A DNA stretch of 64,000 nt. Origin: Roseovarius aestuarii (GTDB lineage Bacteria; Pseudomonadota; Alphaproteobacteria; Rhodobacterales; Rhodobacteraceae). The notes beneath the pieces are model-generated. The model worked only from the letters and a program-made list of their open reading frames with translations, made no database searches and had not been told where the DNA came from. Below are positions 8,988 through 19,300 of this stretch, piece after piece. A program made the translations under genes and the position numbers. The stretch covers positions 62,001 to 126,000 of the forward strand of contig NZ_JAIMIB010000008.1 in NCBI RefSeq assembly GCF_019966515.1, read 5' to 3'. The stretch's first letter is position 1. Each line of letters starts with the position of its first letter.

Positions 8988-10586
8988 ATGACATTCGGAC
9001 GGGTAAACCCGCAATTCCGGCTTGAAGATCAGGGGATCGATGGTTTGGGTAATGTCACGTATAACCTGATCGAACCGGCGCTGATCGAGATTGCGCTGAA
9101 GAACGGCGAAGGGAAACTGGGTATCGGTGGCTCGTTCCTAGTGACCACCGGAAAATTTACCGGGCGTTCTCCGAAGGACAAACATGTCGTAAAGACCGAC
9201 AGCGTTGCCGACACGATCTGGTGGGACAACAACGCTGCGATGTCAGCAAAGGGTTTCGATGCGCTCTATGACGATATGCTCGCCCATATGAAGGGTCGCG
9301 ACTTTCATGTGCAGGATTTGGTCGGCGGGGCGGACCCGGCCCATTCGATCAATGTGCGTATGGTAACTGAACTGGCATGGCATGGGCTTTTCATCCGCAC
9401 TATGTTGCGCCGTCCGGATCGCGAGGATCTGGATGATTTCACCGCCGATTTCACCGTCATCAACTGCCCCAGCTTCCAGGCGAGCCCCAAGAAGCACGAT
9501 TGCCGTTCGGAAACCGTGATCGCGATGAATTTCGACCGCAAGCTGATCCTGATCGGTGGAACGGAGTACGCGGGTGAGAACAAGAAATCGGTCTTTACTC
9601 TGCTGAACTACTTGCTGCCGGACAAAGGCATCATGCCGATGCATTGCTCGGCCAACCACGCCAATGGCAATGCGGTCGACACGGCCATTTTCTTTGGCCT
9701 TTCTGGCACCGGGAAGACGACGCTCAGCGCCGATCCGGCGCGCACGCTTATCGGCGACGACGAACACGGCTGGTCCGATCGTGGCACCTTCAACTTCGAG
9801 GGGGGGTGCTATGCCAAGACCATCAACCTCAACCCCGAGGCCGAGCCCGAGATCTACGCCACCACGACCAAGTTCGGTACTGTGATCGAGAACATGGTCT
9901 ATGATGAGGAAACGCTGGAGCTGGATTTCGAGGACGATTCACTCACCGCGAACATGCGCTGCGCGTATCCGCTGCACTACATCTCGAACGCCTCGCAATC
10001 GGCCATCGGGGGCCATCCGAAGAACATCATCATGCTGACCTGTGATGCCTTTGGTGTCCTGCCGCCCATTTCACGGCTGACCCCGGCGCAGGCGATGTAT
10101 CACTTCCTCTCGGGCTTCACGTCGAAAGTAGCCGGGACCGAGCGTGGCGTGACAGAGCCGGAACCCACCTTCTCGACCTGTTTCGGGGCTCCCTTCATGC
10201 CGCGCCGCCCCGAGGTCTACGGCAACCTTCTGCGCGAAAAGATCGCCAAGCATGGCGCCACCTGCTGGCTGGTCAATACCGGCTGGACCGGTGGCGCTTA
10301 TGGCACCGGCTCGCGCATGCCAATCAAGGCCACCCGGGCGCTGCTGACCGCCGCGCTGAACGGATCGCTCAGCAAGGTCGAGTTCCGCAAGGACGAAAAC
10401 TTCGGCTTTGAAGTACCCGTGGACGCACCCGGCGTGCCCACGGTCCTGCTGAACCCGCGTCGTACCTGGGACAAGACCGACAGCTATGACCGTCAGGCCG
10501 CGAAACTGGTGCAGATGTTCGCGGATAATTTCGAGCAGTATTTGCCTTACATCGACGAAGATGTGAAAGCAGCCGCCATCGGTTGA
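8988..10586 (+). CDS. pckA: Phosphoenolpyruvate carboxykinase (ATP)
   Basis: 532 aa, of normal length for the ATP-dependent enzyme. It converts oxaloacetate plus ATP to phosphoenolpyruvate, CO2 and ADP, the entry step of gluconeogenesis. Motifs seen are [20 protein letters not shown], the phosphate loop [11 protein letters not shown], the metal-binding IGDDEHGW and NFEGGCYAK. The ATG at 8988 follows an SD-like CAGGAGCAAC. It is transcribed away from chvI across the repeat-bearing region and ends convergently with the SDR gene. Confidence 0.98.
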   Translation: MTFGRVNPQFRLEDQGIDGLGNVTYNLIEPALIEIALKNGEGKLGIGGSFLVTTGKFTGRSPKDKHVVKTDSVADTIWWDNNAAMSAKGFDALYDDMLAHMKGRDFHVQDLVGGADPAHSINVRMVTELAWHGLFIRTMLRRPDREDLDDFTADFTVINCPSFQASPKKHDCRSETVIAMNFDRKLILIGGTEYAGENKKSVFTLLNYLLPDKGIMPMHCSANHANGNAVDTAIFFGLSGTGKTTLSADPARTLIGDDEHGWSDRGTFNFEGGCYAKTINLNPEAEPEIYATTTKFGTVIENMVYDEETLELDFEDDSLTANMRCAYPLHYISNASQSAIGGHPKNIIMLTCDAFGVLPPISRLTPAQAMYHFLSGFTSKVAGTERGVTEPEPTFSTCFGAPFMPRRPEVYGNLLREKIAKHGATCWLVNTGWTGGAYGTGSRMPIKATRALLTAALNGSLSKVEFRKDENFGFEVPVDAPGVPTVLLNPRRTWDKTDSYDRQAAKLVQMFADNFEQYLPYIDEDVKAAAIG

Positions 10587-10614
10587 ACTGGCAGAGGATG
10601 CACCCGGTGGCGTG

Positions 10615-11400
10615 TCAGATAGATTCGCCACCATCAATCACCAGCGCGTGGCCGGTCATGAAAGTAGACATGTCAGAGGCCAGAAAGAGGATGGCTTCGG
10701 CAATTTCATCGGTGGTGCCCCAGCGGCCCATCGGGATGGACTGATCGATATAGGTTTCCAACGCTGCCCGGCCGCCCATCTGCGCCTCGAATCCTGCGTT
10801 AAAAGGCGTGTCGATAAACCCGGGGCAGAGCGCGTTGAAGCGTATGTTGTGCCCTGCATAATCTGCAGCCATCTGCCGGGTCATGGCGACGATCGCGTGT
10901 TTCGTCGTTGCATAGGCGATCATCCCGCGATCGAACTGTACACCTGAATTTGAAGAGGTGATGATGATACTGCCCCCACCTTGGGCCCTCATCGGGCCAA
11001 CGGCGGCGCGCGCGGCAATAAAATGCGACCGCACATTCAACCGCCACGACAGATCCATGTCGTCAACGTCAACCTGTTCCAGATCGCCTTCAGCCTGATA
11101 CCCAGCGTGCGAGTGCAGAATATCCAGCCGCCCGAAGGTGGCGGCCGTATCGGAAATTGCGGCTGTCAACGCGCCGTCGTCCAACACATCCAGCGGCAGG
11201 GCGGTGGCCTCTGCGCCGCTGGTGGTCAATGCGTCTGCCACCTCAATGGCCTTGTCGGCAACCAGATCGGTAACAATGACATGCGCGCCCTGCCGGGCCA
11301 TCGCCTCGGCCCCGGCGCGGCCAATACCTGACCCCGCGCCGGTGACCAGCGCTACCTTGCCCGCGAGTAGCGCTGAGGGTGCCACAGTGTCAGGGCTCAT
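10615..11400 (-). CDS. SDR-family oxidoreductase at the end of an ABC importer operon
   Basis: 261 aa. The Rossmann motif TGAGSGIG is near residues 20-27, a catalytic Tyr-x3-Lys is in AYATTKHAI, and ITSSNSG holds the catalytic serine. The C-terminal FMTGHALVIDGGESI is the classical SDR tail. Residue Asp in VIVTDLVAD after the second strand suggests NAD(H) preference. It overlaps the preceding permease by 4 bp, so it is co-translated with the importer and probably oxidises the imported compound or a product of it. The substrate is unknown. Confidence 0.88.
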   Translation of the reverse strand: MSPDTVAPSALLAGKVALVTGAGSGIGRAGAEAMARQGAHVIVTDLVADKAIEVADALTTSGAEATALPLDVLDDGALTAAISDTAATFGRLDILHSHAGYQAEGDLEQVDVDDMDLSWRLNVRSHFIAARAAVGPMRAQGGGSIIITSSNSGVQFDRGMIAYATTKHAIVAMTRQMAADYAGHNIRFNALCPGFIDTPFNAGFEAQMGGRAALETYIDQSIPMGRWGTTDEIAEAILFLASDMSTFMTGHALVIDGGESI

Positions 11401-12215
11401 GTCCCCTTCCTTTCCCCGCGACGCAGCAATACCTGTGCTGCGATCAGCAGAATCAGCGAGATAGCCAGAACCATGGTGCCAATGGCGTTGATCTCGGGCG
11501 TGACCCCGCGGCGGATCGACGAGAATACATAGATCGGCAGCGTGGTTTCAGACCCGGCGACAAAGAAGGCGATGATGAAGTCGTCAAAGCTGAAGGTGAA
11601 ACTCAGCAGGAACCCCGCCAGCACGGCGGGAAAAATCATCGGCAGCGTGACCTGCCGGAACGTACCGAAGGGCGTGGCGTATAGGTCCGAGGACGCCTCG
11701 GTCAGCGCCCGATCCATCCCCGCCAGCCGGGCGCGCACGATGATGATCACCAGCGCCATCAGGAACATCGTATGCGCCGCGATCAGCGACCCCAGCCCCA
11801 TGCTCAGCTTTGGTGGCCGCGCACCCTCGGGCCAGAGCGCGGCCAGCATCGGGTTAAGCTGATCAAAAAGCGTGACCAGCCCGATGAGCGTGGCGATACC
11901 GATGACGATACCGGGGATCATCACCGCCACATAGATCAGCATGTCGAACGCCATGCGCACCGGCCCCTTGACGTCCTGCAGTGCCAGCGCTGCCATTGTG
12001 CCGAAAAGACTGGCCAGCAGGGCCGAGGTAAAGGCGACCAGCAGGCTGGTCTGCAACGCATCCATGACGAAAGGGTTGGCCAGCGCTTTGCCATACCACT
12101 TAGCCGAAAACCCCTGGAGCTGGCTGGCGTGACGCCCGGCGTTGAAACTGAAGAGTGCGATCACCCCGATCGGGATGTAGAGGAAGAGATAGACGCAGGT
12201 GGCATAGATCCGCAT
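11397..12215 (-). CDS. ABC transporter permease, PotC-like
   Basis: 272 aa with about six membrane segments. The EAA loop (LTEASSDLYATPFGTFRQVTLPMIFP) couples the permease to the ATPase. Its length and the motif order match the second permease of spermidine/putrescine-class importers. It starts 9 bp after the PotB-like gene and its stop overlaps the SDR start. The substrate is not given by the permease sequence. Confidence 0.9.
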   Translation of the reverse strand: MRIYATCVYLFLYIPIGVIALFSFNAGRHASQLQGFSAKWYGKALANPFVMDALQTSLLVAFTSALLASLFGTMAALALQDVKGPVRMAFDMLIYVAVMIPGIVIGIATLIGLVTLFDQLNPMLAALWPEGARPPKLSMGLGSLIAAHTMFLMALVIIIVRARLAGMDRALTEASSDLYATPFGTFRQVTLPMIFPAVLAGFLLSFTFSFDDFIIAFFVAGSETTLPIYVFSSIRRGVTPEINAIGTMVLAISLILLIAAQVLLRRGERKGT

Positions 12216-12224
12216 CGCGCGCCC

Positions 12225-13076
12225 TCACATGATCGACACGTCTTCGCGCGATGCGCCAAGACGGTTGATGAGGCGCATATAGATGGTGACGGTGATCAGC
12301 ATGACGATCACAAGCGTCACCGCCACGGCCGAACCATAGGCCCAGTTGCGCGATTGCAGGAAAAGATCGACCAGCGCGTTGCCGACAAAGAACACCTTGC
12401 CGCCCCCCAGCAATGCGGGGATCAGGAATTCGCCCATCAGCAGGATGAAGACCAGCATGCAACCGGTCGCAATGCCCGGGATCGACAGCGGCAGGGTGAT
12501 CTGCCGGAAGGTGTTCCACCGGGTCGCCCCGAGGTCCGATGCGGCCTCCAGCAGGCGCTTGTCCAGCCGGTCAAGGCTGACGAAGATCGGGAACACCATC
12601 AGCGGCAGGTAGCCGTATATGATGCCCACCAGCACCGCGAAGGGGGTGTTGATCAGGCGCACGCCCTCGATCCCGATCCAATCCAACAGCGCGGGCAATC
12701 CGCGCCCGCCCAGCAGGAAGATCCACGCATAGCTGCGGATCAGGATCGAGGTCCAGAACGGCACGATCACCAGCACCAACAGGATTGTCTTCCATTTCGG
12801 GTCGACCTTCACCGCCAGGAAATAGGCCAGCGGATAGGCGATCAGCAGCGCTGCCAGCGTGCCCACCGGGGCCAGCGTCAACGTGTTTTTGAACGCCGTC
12901 CAGCGCGCCGGCAGATTGGCATATTGTTCAAAGGTGAAAGCGGGCACCACACCCCCGGCGGGCGCCCGCTCTCCAAAGCTGAAGACAAGAACGACTGTCA
13001 GCGGCAACAGCAGCATCACCAGAAACCAGGTTCCGGCGGGCATCAGCAAAAGCCAGGTGCGGGTGCGTCGCGTCAC
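12225..13076 (-). CDS. ABC transporter permease, PotB-like
   Basis: 283 aa with about six membrane segments. The EAA loop is LLEAASDLGATRWNTFRQITLPLSIPG. FWTSILIRSYAWIFLL is a typical PotB-family block. It forms the heterodimeric channel with the PotC-like protein. It starts 18 bp after the binding-protein gene. Confidence 0.9.
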   Translation of the reverse strand: MTRRTRTWLLLMPAGTWFLVMLLLPLTVVLVFSFGERAPAGGVVPAFTFEQYANLPARWTAFKNTLTLAPVGTLAALLIAYPLAYFLAVKVDPKWKTILLVLVIVPFWTSILIRSYAWIFLLGGRGLPALLDWIGIEGVRLINTPFAVLVGIIYGYLPLMVFPIFVSLDRLDKRLLEAASDLGATRWNTFRQITLPLSIPGIATGCMLVFILLMGEFLIPALLGGGKVFFVGNALVDLFLQSRNWAYGSAVAVTLVIVMLITVTIYMRLINRLGASREDVSIM

Positions 13077-13094
13077 GGTGTTCTCGCCAAACGA

Positions 13095-14255
13095 TCAGGC
13101 CGACTTGAAACGCGCCATCAGCTCGGCACGGTTTGGGTCGGTCAAGGTCACGGCAGCACCGAATTCCAGTGCGTTCAGCAGATCCGCCGCCGGATAGAGG
13201 ATTGGATCGTTCAGCAACGTCTCGGGCAGCAGCTTGTTGGTATGCGCATCCGCCGACGGATAGCCATGCGCCAGCACCTCCTTGGCATTCACCTCTGGGT
13301 CCAGCAGGAAGTTGATCAGCGCATAGGCGGCATCCATATGTGGTGCCCCCTTGGGAATGGCGTAATAGTCCGACCAAAGCTCGCCGCCCTCGACCCCCAG
13401 CACATAGGCGATCTCGGGTATGTCGGTATTCAGCTGCTTGCCATCCCCGGTCCAGCACATCGTCATCCAGGCATCACCATTGCGCATCGACGGCTGGTAA
13501 TCCGACGAGATGGCAAAGAGATGCGGCTTGGCGTCGATCAGCAGTTTTTCCGCATCAGCCAGTTCATTCTCGGCCACCGAATTGAATGAATAACCGAAAT
13601 ATTTCAATGCATTGCCGATGGTGGTCAGCTGATAGTCATGCACCATGGTTCGGCCCGAAAAACTGTCCATCGTGGTGTCGAAGAAATCCTTCCACGAGGT
13701 CATCGCCTTGCCGTCCGTATGGCTGGTATTGACCGCGTAACCGGTGGTGCCCCAGTTCTTGGGCACCGCATAAAGCGTGCCGTCAACACTGCCCGCCTCG
13801 GCATAGCGCGGGTCAAAGGCGGACGGGTCGTAATTCGGCAGCCGCGCGGTATCCAGCGGCTCGATCAGGTCTTCGCTGACATAGGTGGTGATGGTGTAGT
13901 TGGTGGGCACATAGACGTCCCAGCCGCTGCCCCCGGCCTGCAACTTGGCCAGCATCTCCTCGTTCGAGCCAAAGACATTGACCTGCACATGCGCGCCGGT
14001 CGCCTCGGTGAAGGCATCGAAATTATCCGGGTCGTGATAGTTGGGCCAGGTCGCCAGAATGACCCGGTCGCCAATATCGCCGGCCGCAAAGGCCGGGCGC
14101 GGGCGCAACCCGGGCACCGCGCCGGCCAACACGACACTGGCCGCGCCAAGACCGGTGACATTCAGGAAATGCCGCCGCGTGACCGAGCCTTTGTGGTAGC
14201 GCCGGAATTCCTCCATGAATTTCTTTTTCGAGATGTTGTCAGGTGTCTTGGTCAT
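13095..14255 (-). CDS. Tat-exported extracellular solute-binding protein, PotD-like
   Basis: 386 aa. The N terminus carries a twin-arginine signal, TRRHFLNVTGLG, followed by a hydrophobic stretch and a likely cleavage after RPAFA. Family 1-type binding-protein features follow: ILATWPNYHDPDNF, then SGWDVYVPTNYT and AVPKNWGTTGYAVN. Export by Tat means it folds, perhaps with a cofactor or for stability, before export. It is the second gene of the importer operon, 33 bp after the ATPase gene. Substrates of this subclass include polyamines, opines and related amino compounds; the real one is unknown. Confidence 0.9.
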   Translation of the reverse strand: MTKTPDNISKKKFMEEFRRYHKGSVTRRHFLNVTGLGAASVVLAGAVPGLRPRPAFAAGDIGDRVILATWPNYHDPDNFDAFTEATGAHVQVNVFGSNEEMLAKLQAGGSGWDVYVPTNYTITTYVSEDLIEPLDTARLPNYDPSAFDPRYAEAGSVDGTLYAVPKNWGTTGYAVNTSHTDGKAMTSWKDFFDTTMDSFSGRTMVHDYQLTTIGNALKYFGYSFNSVAENELADAEKLLIDAKPHLFAISSDYQPSMRNGDAWMTMCWTGDGKQLNTDIPEIAYVLGVEGGELWSDYYAIPKGAPHMDAAYALINFLLDPEVNAKEVLAHGYPSADAHTNKLLPETLLNDPILYPAADLLNALEFGAAVTLTDPNRAELMARFKSA

Positions 14256-14288
14256 AACTTTCCTCCCAGTTGGTTTGGTCCTTCATTA

Positions 14289-15410
14289 TCAATTCCGCTC
14301 AAGAACAAGGGCGGCGCTGGCATCCCAGGACGCCAGCAGGGTGTCGCCCGTCTCAAACGGGCCATCGGCTAATTCACTTTGTCGCGGGGATAGCGCCAGG
14401 AACTCGCCAAGCTCCTGATGTTTCACCAGATATTCGGTGTGCTCGCCCAGAAAAATTCGGTTCTGCACGATCACCGGCAACCCCTCGCCCTCGCGGGTCA
14501 GCGCCACCTGTTCCGGCCGCACACTGATGCAGACCGCATGCCCCACGGGCAGGTCGGTGGCCATGCTGCCCTCCAGCACATCGCCATTCGCCAGCCGGAC
14601 CGAGGCCGACACGCCATTGGCCGTCACCAGCGTGCCGTCAAAGAAATTCGACGACCCGACAAAGCCTGCCACGTAGCGGCTTTGCGGATGGTCATAAAGT
14701 TCGCGCGGGCTGCCGATCTGAACGATCCGGCCATCGCGCATGATGCAGATGCGGTCGCTCATCGACAGGGCCTCTTCCTGATCGTGGGTCACCAGTACAA
14801 AGGTGATGCCCAGCTGCCGCTGAAGGTTCTGCAACTCGATCTGCATTTCCTTGCGCAGCTTGCGGTCCAGCGCCGCCATCGGCTCGTCCAGCAACAAGAG
14901 CTTGGGCTCATTGACGATCGCGCGGGCCAGGGCAACGCGCTGCTGCTGCCCGCCCGACATCTCCCAGATGCGGCGGTCGGCAAACCCGCCCAGCCGGACG
15001 ATGTCCAGCGCCTTGCCGACCTTCTGGGCGATCTCCGCCTTGGACAGCCGGGGCCGGCGCTGACGCAGCCCGTAGCCGATATTCTGCGCCACGGTCATAT
15101 GCGGGAAAAGCGCGTAATGCTGGAACACCATGTTGACCGGGCGCTGATGCGCCTCGATGTCGTTGACCACCTCGCCGTCCAGCAGAATCTGCCCGCTTGA
15201 CGGCGCCTCGAACCCCGCCAGCATGCGCAGCGCGGTGGTCTTGCCGCAGCCCGACGGCCCCAGGAACGACAGGAATTCCCCCTCGGCAATGGCAAGGTTC
15301 AGGTCACTGGCCGCGACCACATCGCCAAACCGTTTCGACACGGCCCTGAATTCTGCAACTGGCGTCCGGACTGCCTCGGACAGCGCCCCGCCATATCCCG
15401 TCTGATCCAT
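14289..15410 (-). CDS. ABC transporter ATP-binding protein, PotA-like
   Basis: 373 aa. Walker A GPSGCGKTT, Q-loop FQHYALFPHMTV, signature MSGGQQQRVALARA, Walker B LLLLDEPMAALD and the switch histidine in VTHDQEEA are all present. The C-terminal TOBE-type regulatory domain (from about residue 275) marks the PotA class. It is the first gene of the operon ATPase - binding protein - permease - permease - SDR. The divergent LuxR-type gene 123 bp away is a candidate regulator. Confidence 0.93.
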   Translation of the reverse strand: MDQTGYGGALSEAVRTPVAEFRAVSKRFGDVVAASDLNLAIAEGEFLSFLGPSGCGKTTALRMLAGFEAPSSGQILLDGEVVNDIEAHQRPVNMVFQHYALFPHMTVAQNIGYGLRQRRPRLSKAEIAQKVGKALDIVRLGGFADRRIWEMSGGQQQRVALARAIVNEPKLLLLDEPMAALDRKLRKEMQIELQNLQRQLGITFVLVTHDQEEALSMSDRICIMRDGRIVQIGSPRELYDHPQSRYVAGFVGSSNFFDGTLVTANGVSASVRLANGDVLEGSMATDLPVGHAVCISVRPEQVALTREGEGLPVIVQNRIFLGEHTEYLVKHQELGEFLALSPRQSELADGPFETGDTLLASWDASAALVLERN

Positions 15411-15533
15411 TTATGGTTATCTTTTTCCCATCGGGTTAGTACTATCTGTTTTGGAAAAACTATAAGAAAATCCGTTTTCGCTGTATATACCACGAATTTA
15501 GTAGATCAAATTGGGTAACTGGGGCCGGACAAG
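15411..15533. promoter_or_regulatory. Divergent promoter region, importer operon / LuxR-type gene
   Basis: This 123-bp region is AT-rich compared with its surroundings and contains several A/T runs suited to promoter elements on both strands. No clear palindromic LuxR-type box was identified by eye. Confidence 0.4.
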
Positions 15534-16322
15534 ATGGAAAACTGGATCGACGCGACCGCCCCGGTGATCGAAACCATCGGCACCGACCGATTTCCCGAAT
15601 GCCTGTCTCATCTGCTCAAGGAAATCGCGCCCTATGATTACACCGTCATCTTTGGCTATCACGGCGCGGCCCGGCCAATGGACCTGTTTGACGATTTCCC
15701 GAAACAGAAACGCAAGATCTTTGTCGAGGATTATCAGGAGGGGCCGTATCTGCTCGACCCGTTTTACCTCGCCTGCGAAAACGAGGTGGCATCGGGGCTG
15801 TATCGCATCCGCGACCTGGCGCCAGACAGGTTTTTCCAGGGCGAGTATTTTCGCAGCTACTATGTCCGCACCGGGTTGGCCGAAGAAATCGGATTTTTCA
15901 TCGAGATGCCCGATAATGCCATTGTCGTCGTCTCCCTTATGCGCGAAGAGAAAGCATTTTCTGCCAAGGAAATGCGTCAGCTTCGCATGATCTGGCCCAT
16001 CGTGCAGTCGGCCTGCTGGCGTCATTGGCAAGGGTTGTCAGCGCGGTTTGGCGAAGGTGGGCAAACGTCAGAAGGGACGCGGTTGGACCAAAGTGTGGAA
16101 CGGGCCTTTCAGAACCTTGGCGAAGGTATCCTTACCCCGAGGGAGCGCCAGGTGGTGGAATTCACTCTCAAAGGACATTCTGCGGATGCGGTTGGGCGCT
16201 TGCTGGAAATCTCGCCGGGGACAGTGCGCATCCACCGGCGAAACGTCTATGCGAAACTGCGCATAAGATCACAGGGAGAGCTGTTTTCGAAATTCATCGA
16301 CACGCTTGTCGTCGAGCCTTGA
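15534..16322 (+). CDS. LuxR-family transcriptional regulator
   Basis: 262 aa. The C-terminal helix-turn-helix starts at about residue 198: LTPRERQVVEFTLKGHS, then ISPGTVRIHRRNVYAKL. The N-terminal 170 residues form a sensor-like domain (YDYTVIFGYHG, DPFYLACEN, FRSYYVRTGLAEEIGFF). This resembles the autoinducer/GAF-like fold but lacks an obvious acyl-homoserine-lactone signature by eye. It lies between the importer operon and the oxoprolinase gene and may control either. It ends convergently with the oxoprolinase gene, 25 bp apart. Confidence 0.85.
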   Translation: MENWIDATAPVIETIGTDRFPECLSHLLKEIAPYDYTVIFGYHGAARPMDLFDDFPKQKRKIFVEDYQEGPYLLDPFYLACENEVASGLYRIRDLAPDRFFQGEYFRSYYVRTGLAEEIGFFIEMPDNAIVVVSLMREEKAFSAKEMRQLRMIWPIVQSACWRHWQGLSARFGEGGQTSEGTRLDQSVERAFQNLGEGILTPRERQVVEFTLKGHSADAVGRLLEISPGTVRIHRRNVYAKLRIRSQGELFSKFIDTLVVEP

Positions 16323-16347
16323 GATTGGTCGAAATTTCGATATTTCC

Positions 16348-19300
16348 TTACTGATCGCTCTTACCCCAGCCGCCGCCGCCCGGCGTTTCCATGCCAAAGG
16401 CCGCGCCTGCGGGCAGGTCGATCTCGCCATTGCCGGGCATTTCGCGGACCTCTCCATCCGGTAGTTCGGCCCAGTTGCGCCCGACCATGCCCGGTGCGCC
16501 GCCATCGCCGCCAAAGGGCGGGATGATCCGGTGATTGCTCAATGTTGTAACCGTGACCGGGGCCAGGAACCTGAGTCGGCGGATCAACCCGTGCCCGCCA
16601 CGCCATTTTCCAGCGCCACCAGATCCGGGGCGGACGGTGAATTCCTCCAGCCGGACCGGAAAGCGTTTTTCCAGAATTTCAGGATCAGTCATGCGGGTAT
16701 TGGTCATGTGGCTCTGGATTGCGTCGCACCCCTGAAATCCGGGGCCCGCACCGGTGCCTCCGGCGATCGTCTCGTAGTTCTGGAAGTCATCATTCCCCCA
16801 GACGAAATTATTCATAGTCGCCTGTGATCCGGCAATCACACCAAGTGCCCCGTAAAGCGCGTTGCAGGTTGCCTGGCTGACCTCGGTGTTGCCCGAGATG
16901 ACCGCCGCCGGATAGACCGGGTTGAGCATCGAGCCATCGGGCACGATCACCTTGAGCGGCGTCAGGCAGCCCTGATTAAGCGGGATTTCCGCGCCGACCA
17001 TGGTGCGGAACACATAGAGCACGACTGCATAGGCGATGGATTTCGGCGCGTTGTAATTGCCCGAATGCTGCGCCGAGGTGCCGGTGAAATCAATCGTGGC
17101 TTCGCGCGCGGCGCGATCAACGGTAACCTTCACCTCGATCACCGCGCCGTGGTCCATCGGATAGGTGAACTGTCCGTCACGCAGCCGGTCTATGACACGG
17201 CGCACGCTTTCCTCGGCATTGTCCTGAACATGGCCCATATAAGCGGTCACCACGTCGATGCCGTAATTGTCGACGACTTTCAGCAATTCCTGTCGCCCGG
17301 TCTCGTTGGCCGCCACCTGCGCCTTCAGGTCTGCCATGTTCTGGCTGATGTTGCGGCAGGGATATCTGCAACTGCCCAACAGCGCCTCGGCCTCGGCCTC
17401 CAGAAGCGTGCCGCGATCGACTAGCTTGACGTTGTCGATCAGCACGCCCTCTTCGTCGATATGGCTGCTGTCGGGCGGGGCGCTGCCCGGCGTGCGTCCG
17501 CCGATATCGGCGTGATGCCCGCGCGAGCCCAGCCAGAAGGCGGCTTTGCCCTCCACGAAAACCGGCGTGATGACGGTGACATCGGGCAGATGCGTGCCGC
17601 CGTTATAGGGCGAGTTCAGCATGTAGGCATCGCCCGGCGCGGCATCGGGATTGAGCCGCATGATCGTCTTGACCGCATCGGACATCGAGCCCAGATGCAC
17701 CGGCACATGGGGTGCATTGGCGACAAGATCGCCCTGATCGTCAAAGATCGCGCAGGAGAAATCGTAACGTTCCTTGATGTTGACCGACCACGAAGTATTG
17801 GCCAGCGTCGCGCCCATCTGGTCGGCCACGGACATGAAGAGGTTGTTGAACACTTCCAGCAGCACCGGATCGGCCTGTGTGCCCGCTGCGCGGTCGCGCG
17901 CCTTTTCGGTCGCGCGTTCCAGGATCAGATTGCCCATCGCATCCACATGCGCGGCCCAGCCCGGTTCAATCACATTGGTGCCGGTGGGTTCGGTGATGAC
18001 CGCCGGGCCGCTGATGCGTGCCGCCGGGTCCAGCCCGTCGCGGTCGTAAAGCGGCACGTCCCGCCACGCGCCATCGGCATGCATCGCAATATGCGCCACC
18101 GGCTGACCATCGCCCGACGGCAGGGCGGGGCTGGGGGCCTGGCCGGTCTGGCCGATCGCCTCGACGCTCAGCATGTCAAAAAGGATCGCGCGCTCGGGCG
18201 AATGGAACCCGAAGCGCTGCTTGTGCGCGGCCTCGAAATCCGCCTGCATCTGATCCGGCGCGCCAAAACCGACATCCAGCGGCTGGTGCGAGCCATCATA
18301 ACGCAGATGCGCCCGGCGCAGGATGGTGATGTTCTCAATGCCTTGTCCGGCAACTTCTGCGCGGGCTTCATCAGCAATCCTGTCCAGCGCGCGTTCAGCC
18401 TGATCGACGACGTCCAGTGGCGCATCCATCTGGACCTCGCGCAAGGCACGGATTTCGGCCAGTCCCATGCCATAGGCGCTGAGAACCCCCGCATGAGGAT
18501 GGATCAGAACCTTGGTCATGCCAAGCGCGTCGGCCACCAGGCAGGCATGCTGCCCGCCCGCGCCGCCGAAACATTGCAGCGTATAGCCGGTCACGTCATG
18601 GCCCCGTTGCACACTGATCTTCTTGATCGCATTGGCCATGTTGTCGACGGCGATGCGCAGAAACCCCTCGGCCATATCCTCGGGCGAGCGTTCCTCTTCG
18701 CCGGTCTCGGCGGCCACATCCCGTGAAAGGGCCGCGAATTTTTCGCGCACCACGTCGACGTCCAGCGGCTGGTCGCCCTCAGGCCCAAAGACATGCGGGA
18801 AATGATCGGGGTTGAGCTTGCCCAGCATCACGTTGCAATCAGTCACCGCCAGCGGTCCGCCGCGCCGATAACAGGCCGGGCCCGGATCGGCCCCCGCACT
18901 TTCGGGACCAACCTGAAACCGGCCATCCTCGAACTTGCAGATGCTGCCGCCGCCCGCCGCGACCGTATGAATATCCATCATCGGGGCGCGCATCCGCACC
19001 CCCGCCACCTCGGTTTCGAAACTGCGTTCGAAATCGCCCGCGTAATGGCTGACATCAGTCGATGTCCCGCCCATGTCGAAGCCGATCAGCCGGTCATGCC
19101 CCGCCGCTTCGCCGGTTTTGACCATGCCGACGATGCCGCCAGCCGGACCGCTGAGGATCGCGTCCTTGCCCTGAAACAGCGTCGCATCGGTCAGCCCGCC
19201 CGAGCTTTGCATGAACAAAAGCGCATCGCAGGCCCGCCCCATATCCAGCGCACTGGCCACCTGATCCACATAGCGCCGCAGGATCGGCGAGAGGTAAGCG

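Noticed and set aside
8511..8991. Short plus-strand ORFs in the chvI-pckA spacer (87 and 91 aa)
   Set aside because: They overlap chvI or the repeat-bearing control region, lack SD sites and have no coding character.
11772..13589. 605-aa ORF antisense to the ABC permease and binding-protein genes
   Set aside because: It has a low-complexity His/Arg/Gln-rich composition and lies opposite intact, clearly recognisable genes; an artefact of high GC.
17461..18726. 421-aa ORF antisense to the 5-oxoprolinase
   Set aside because: It lies entirely within a recognisable gene and has no domain of its own.
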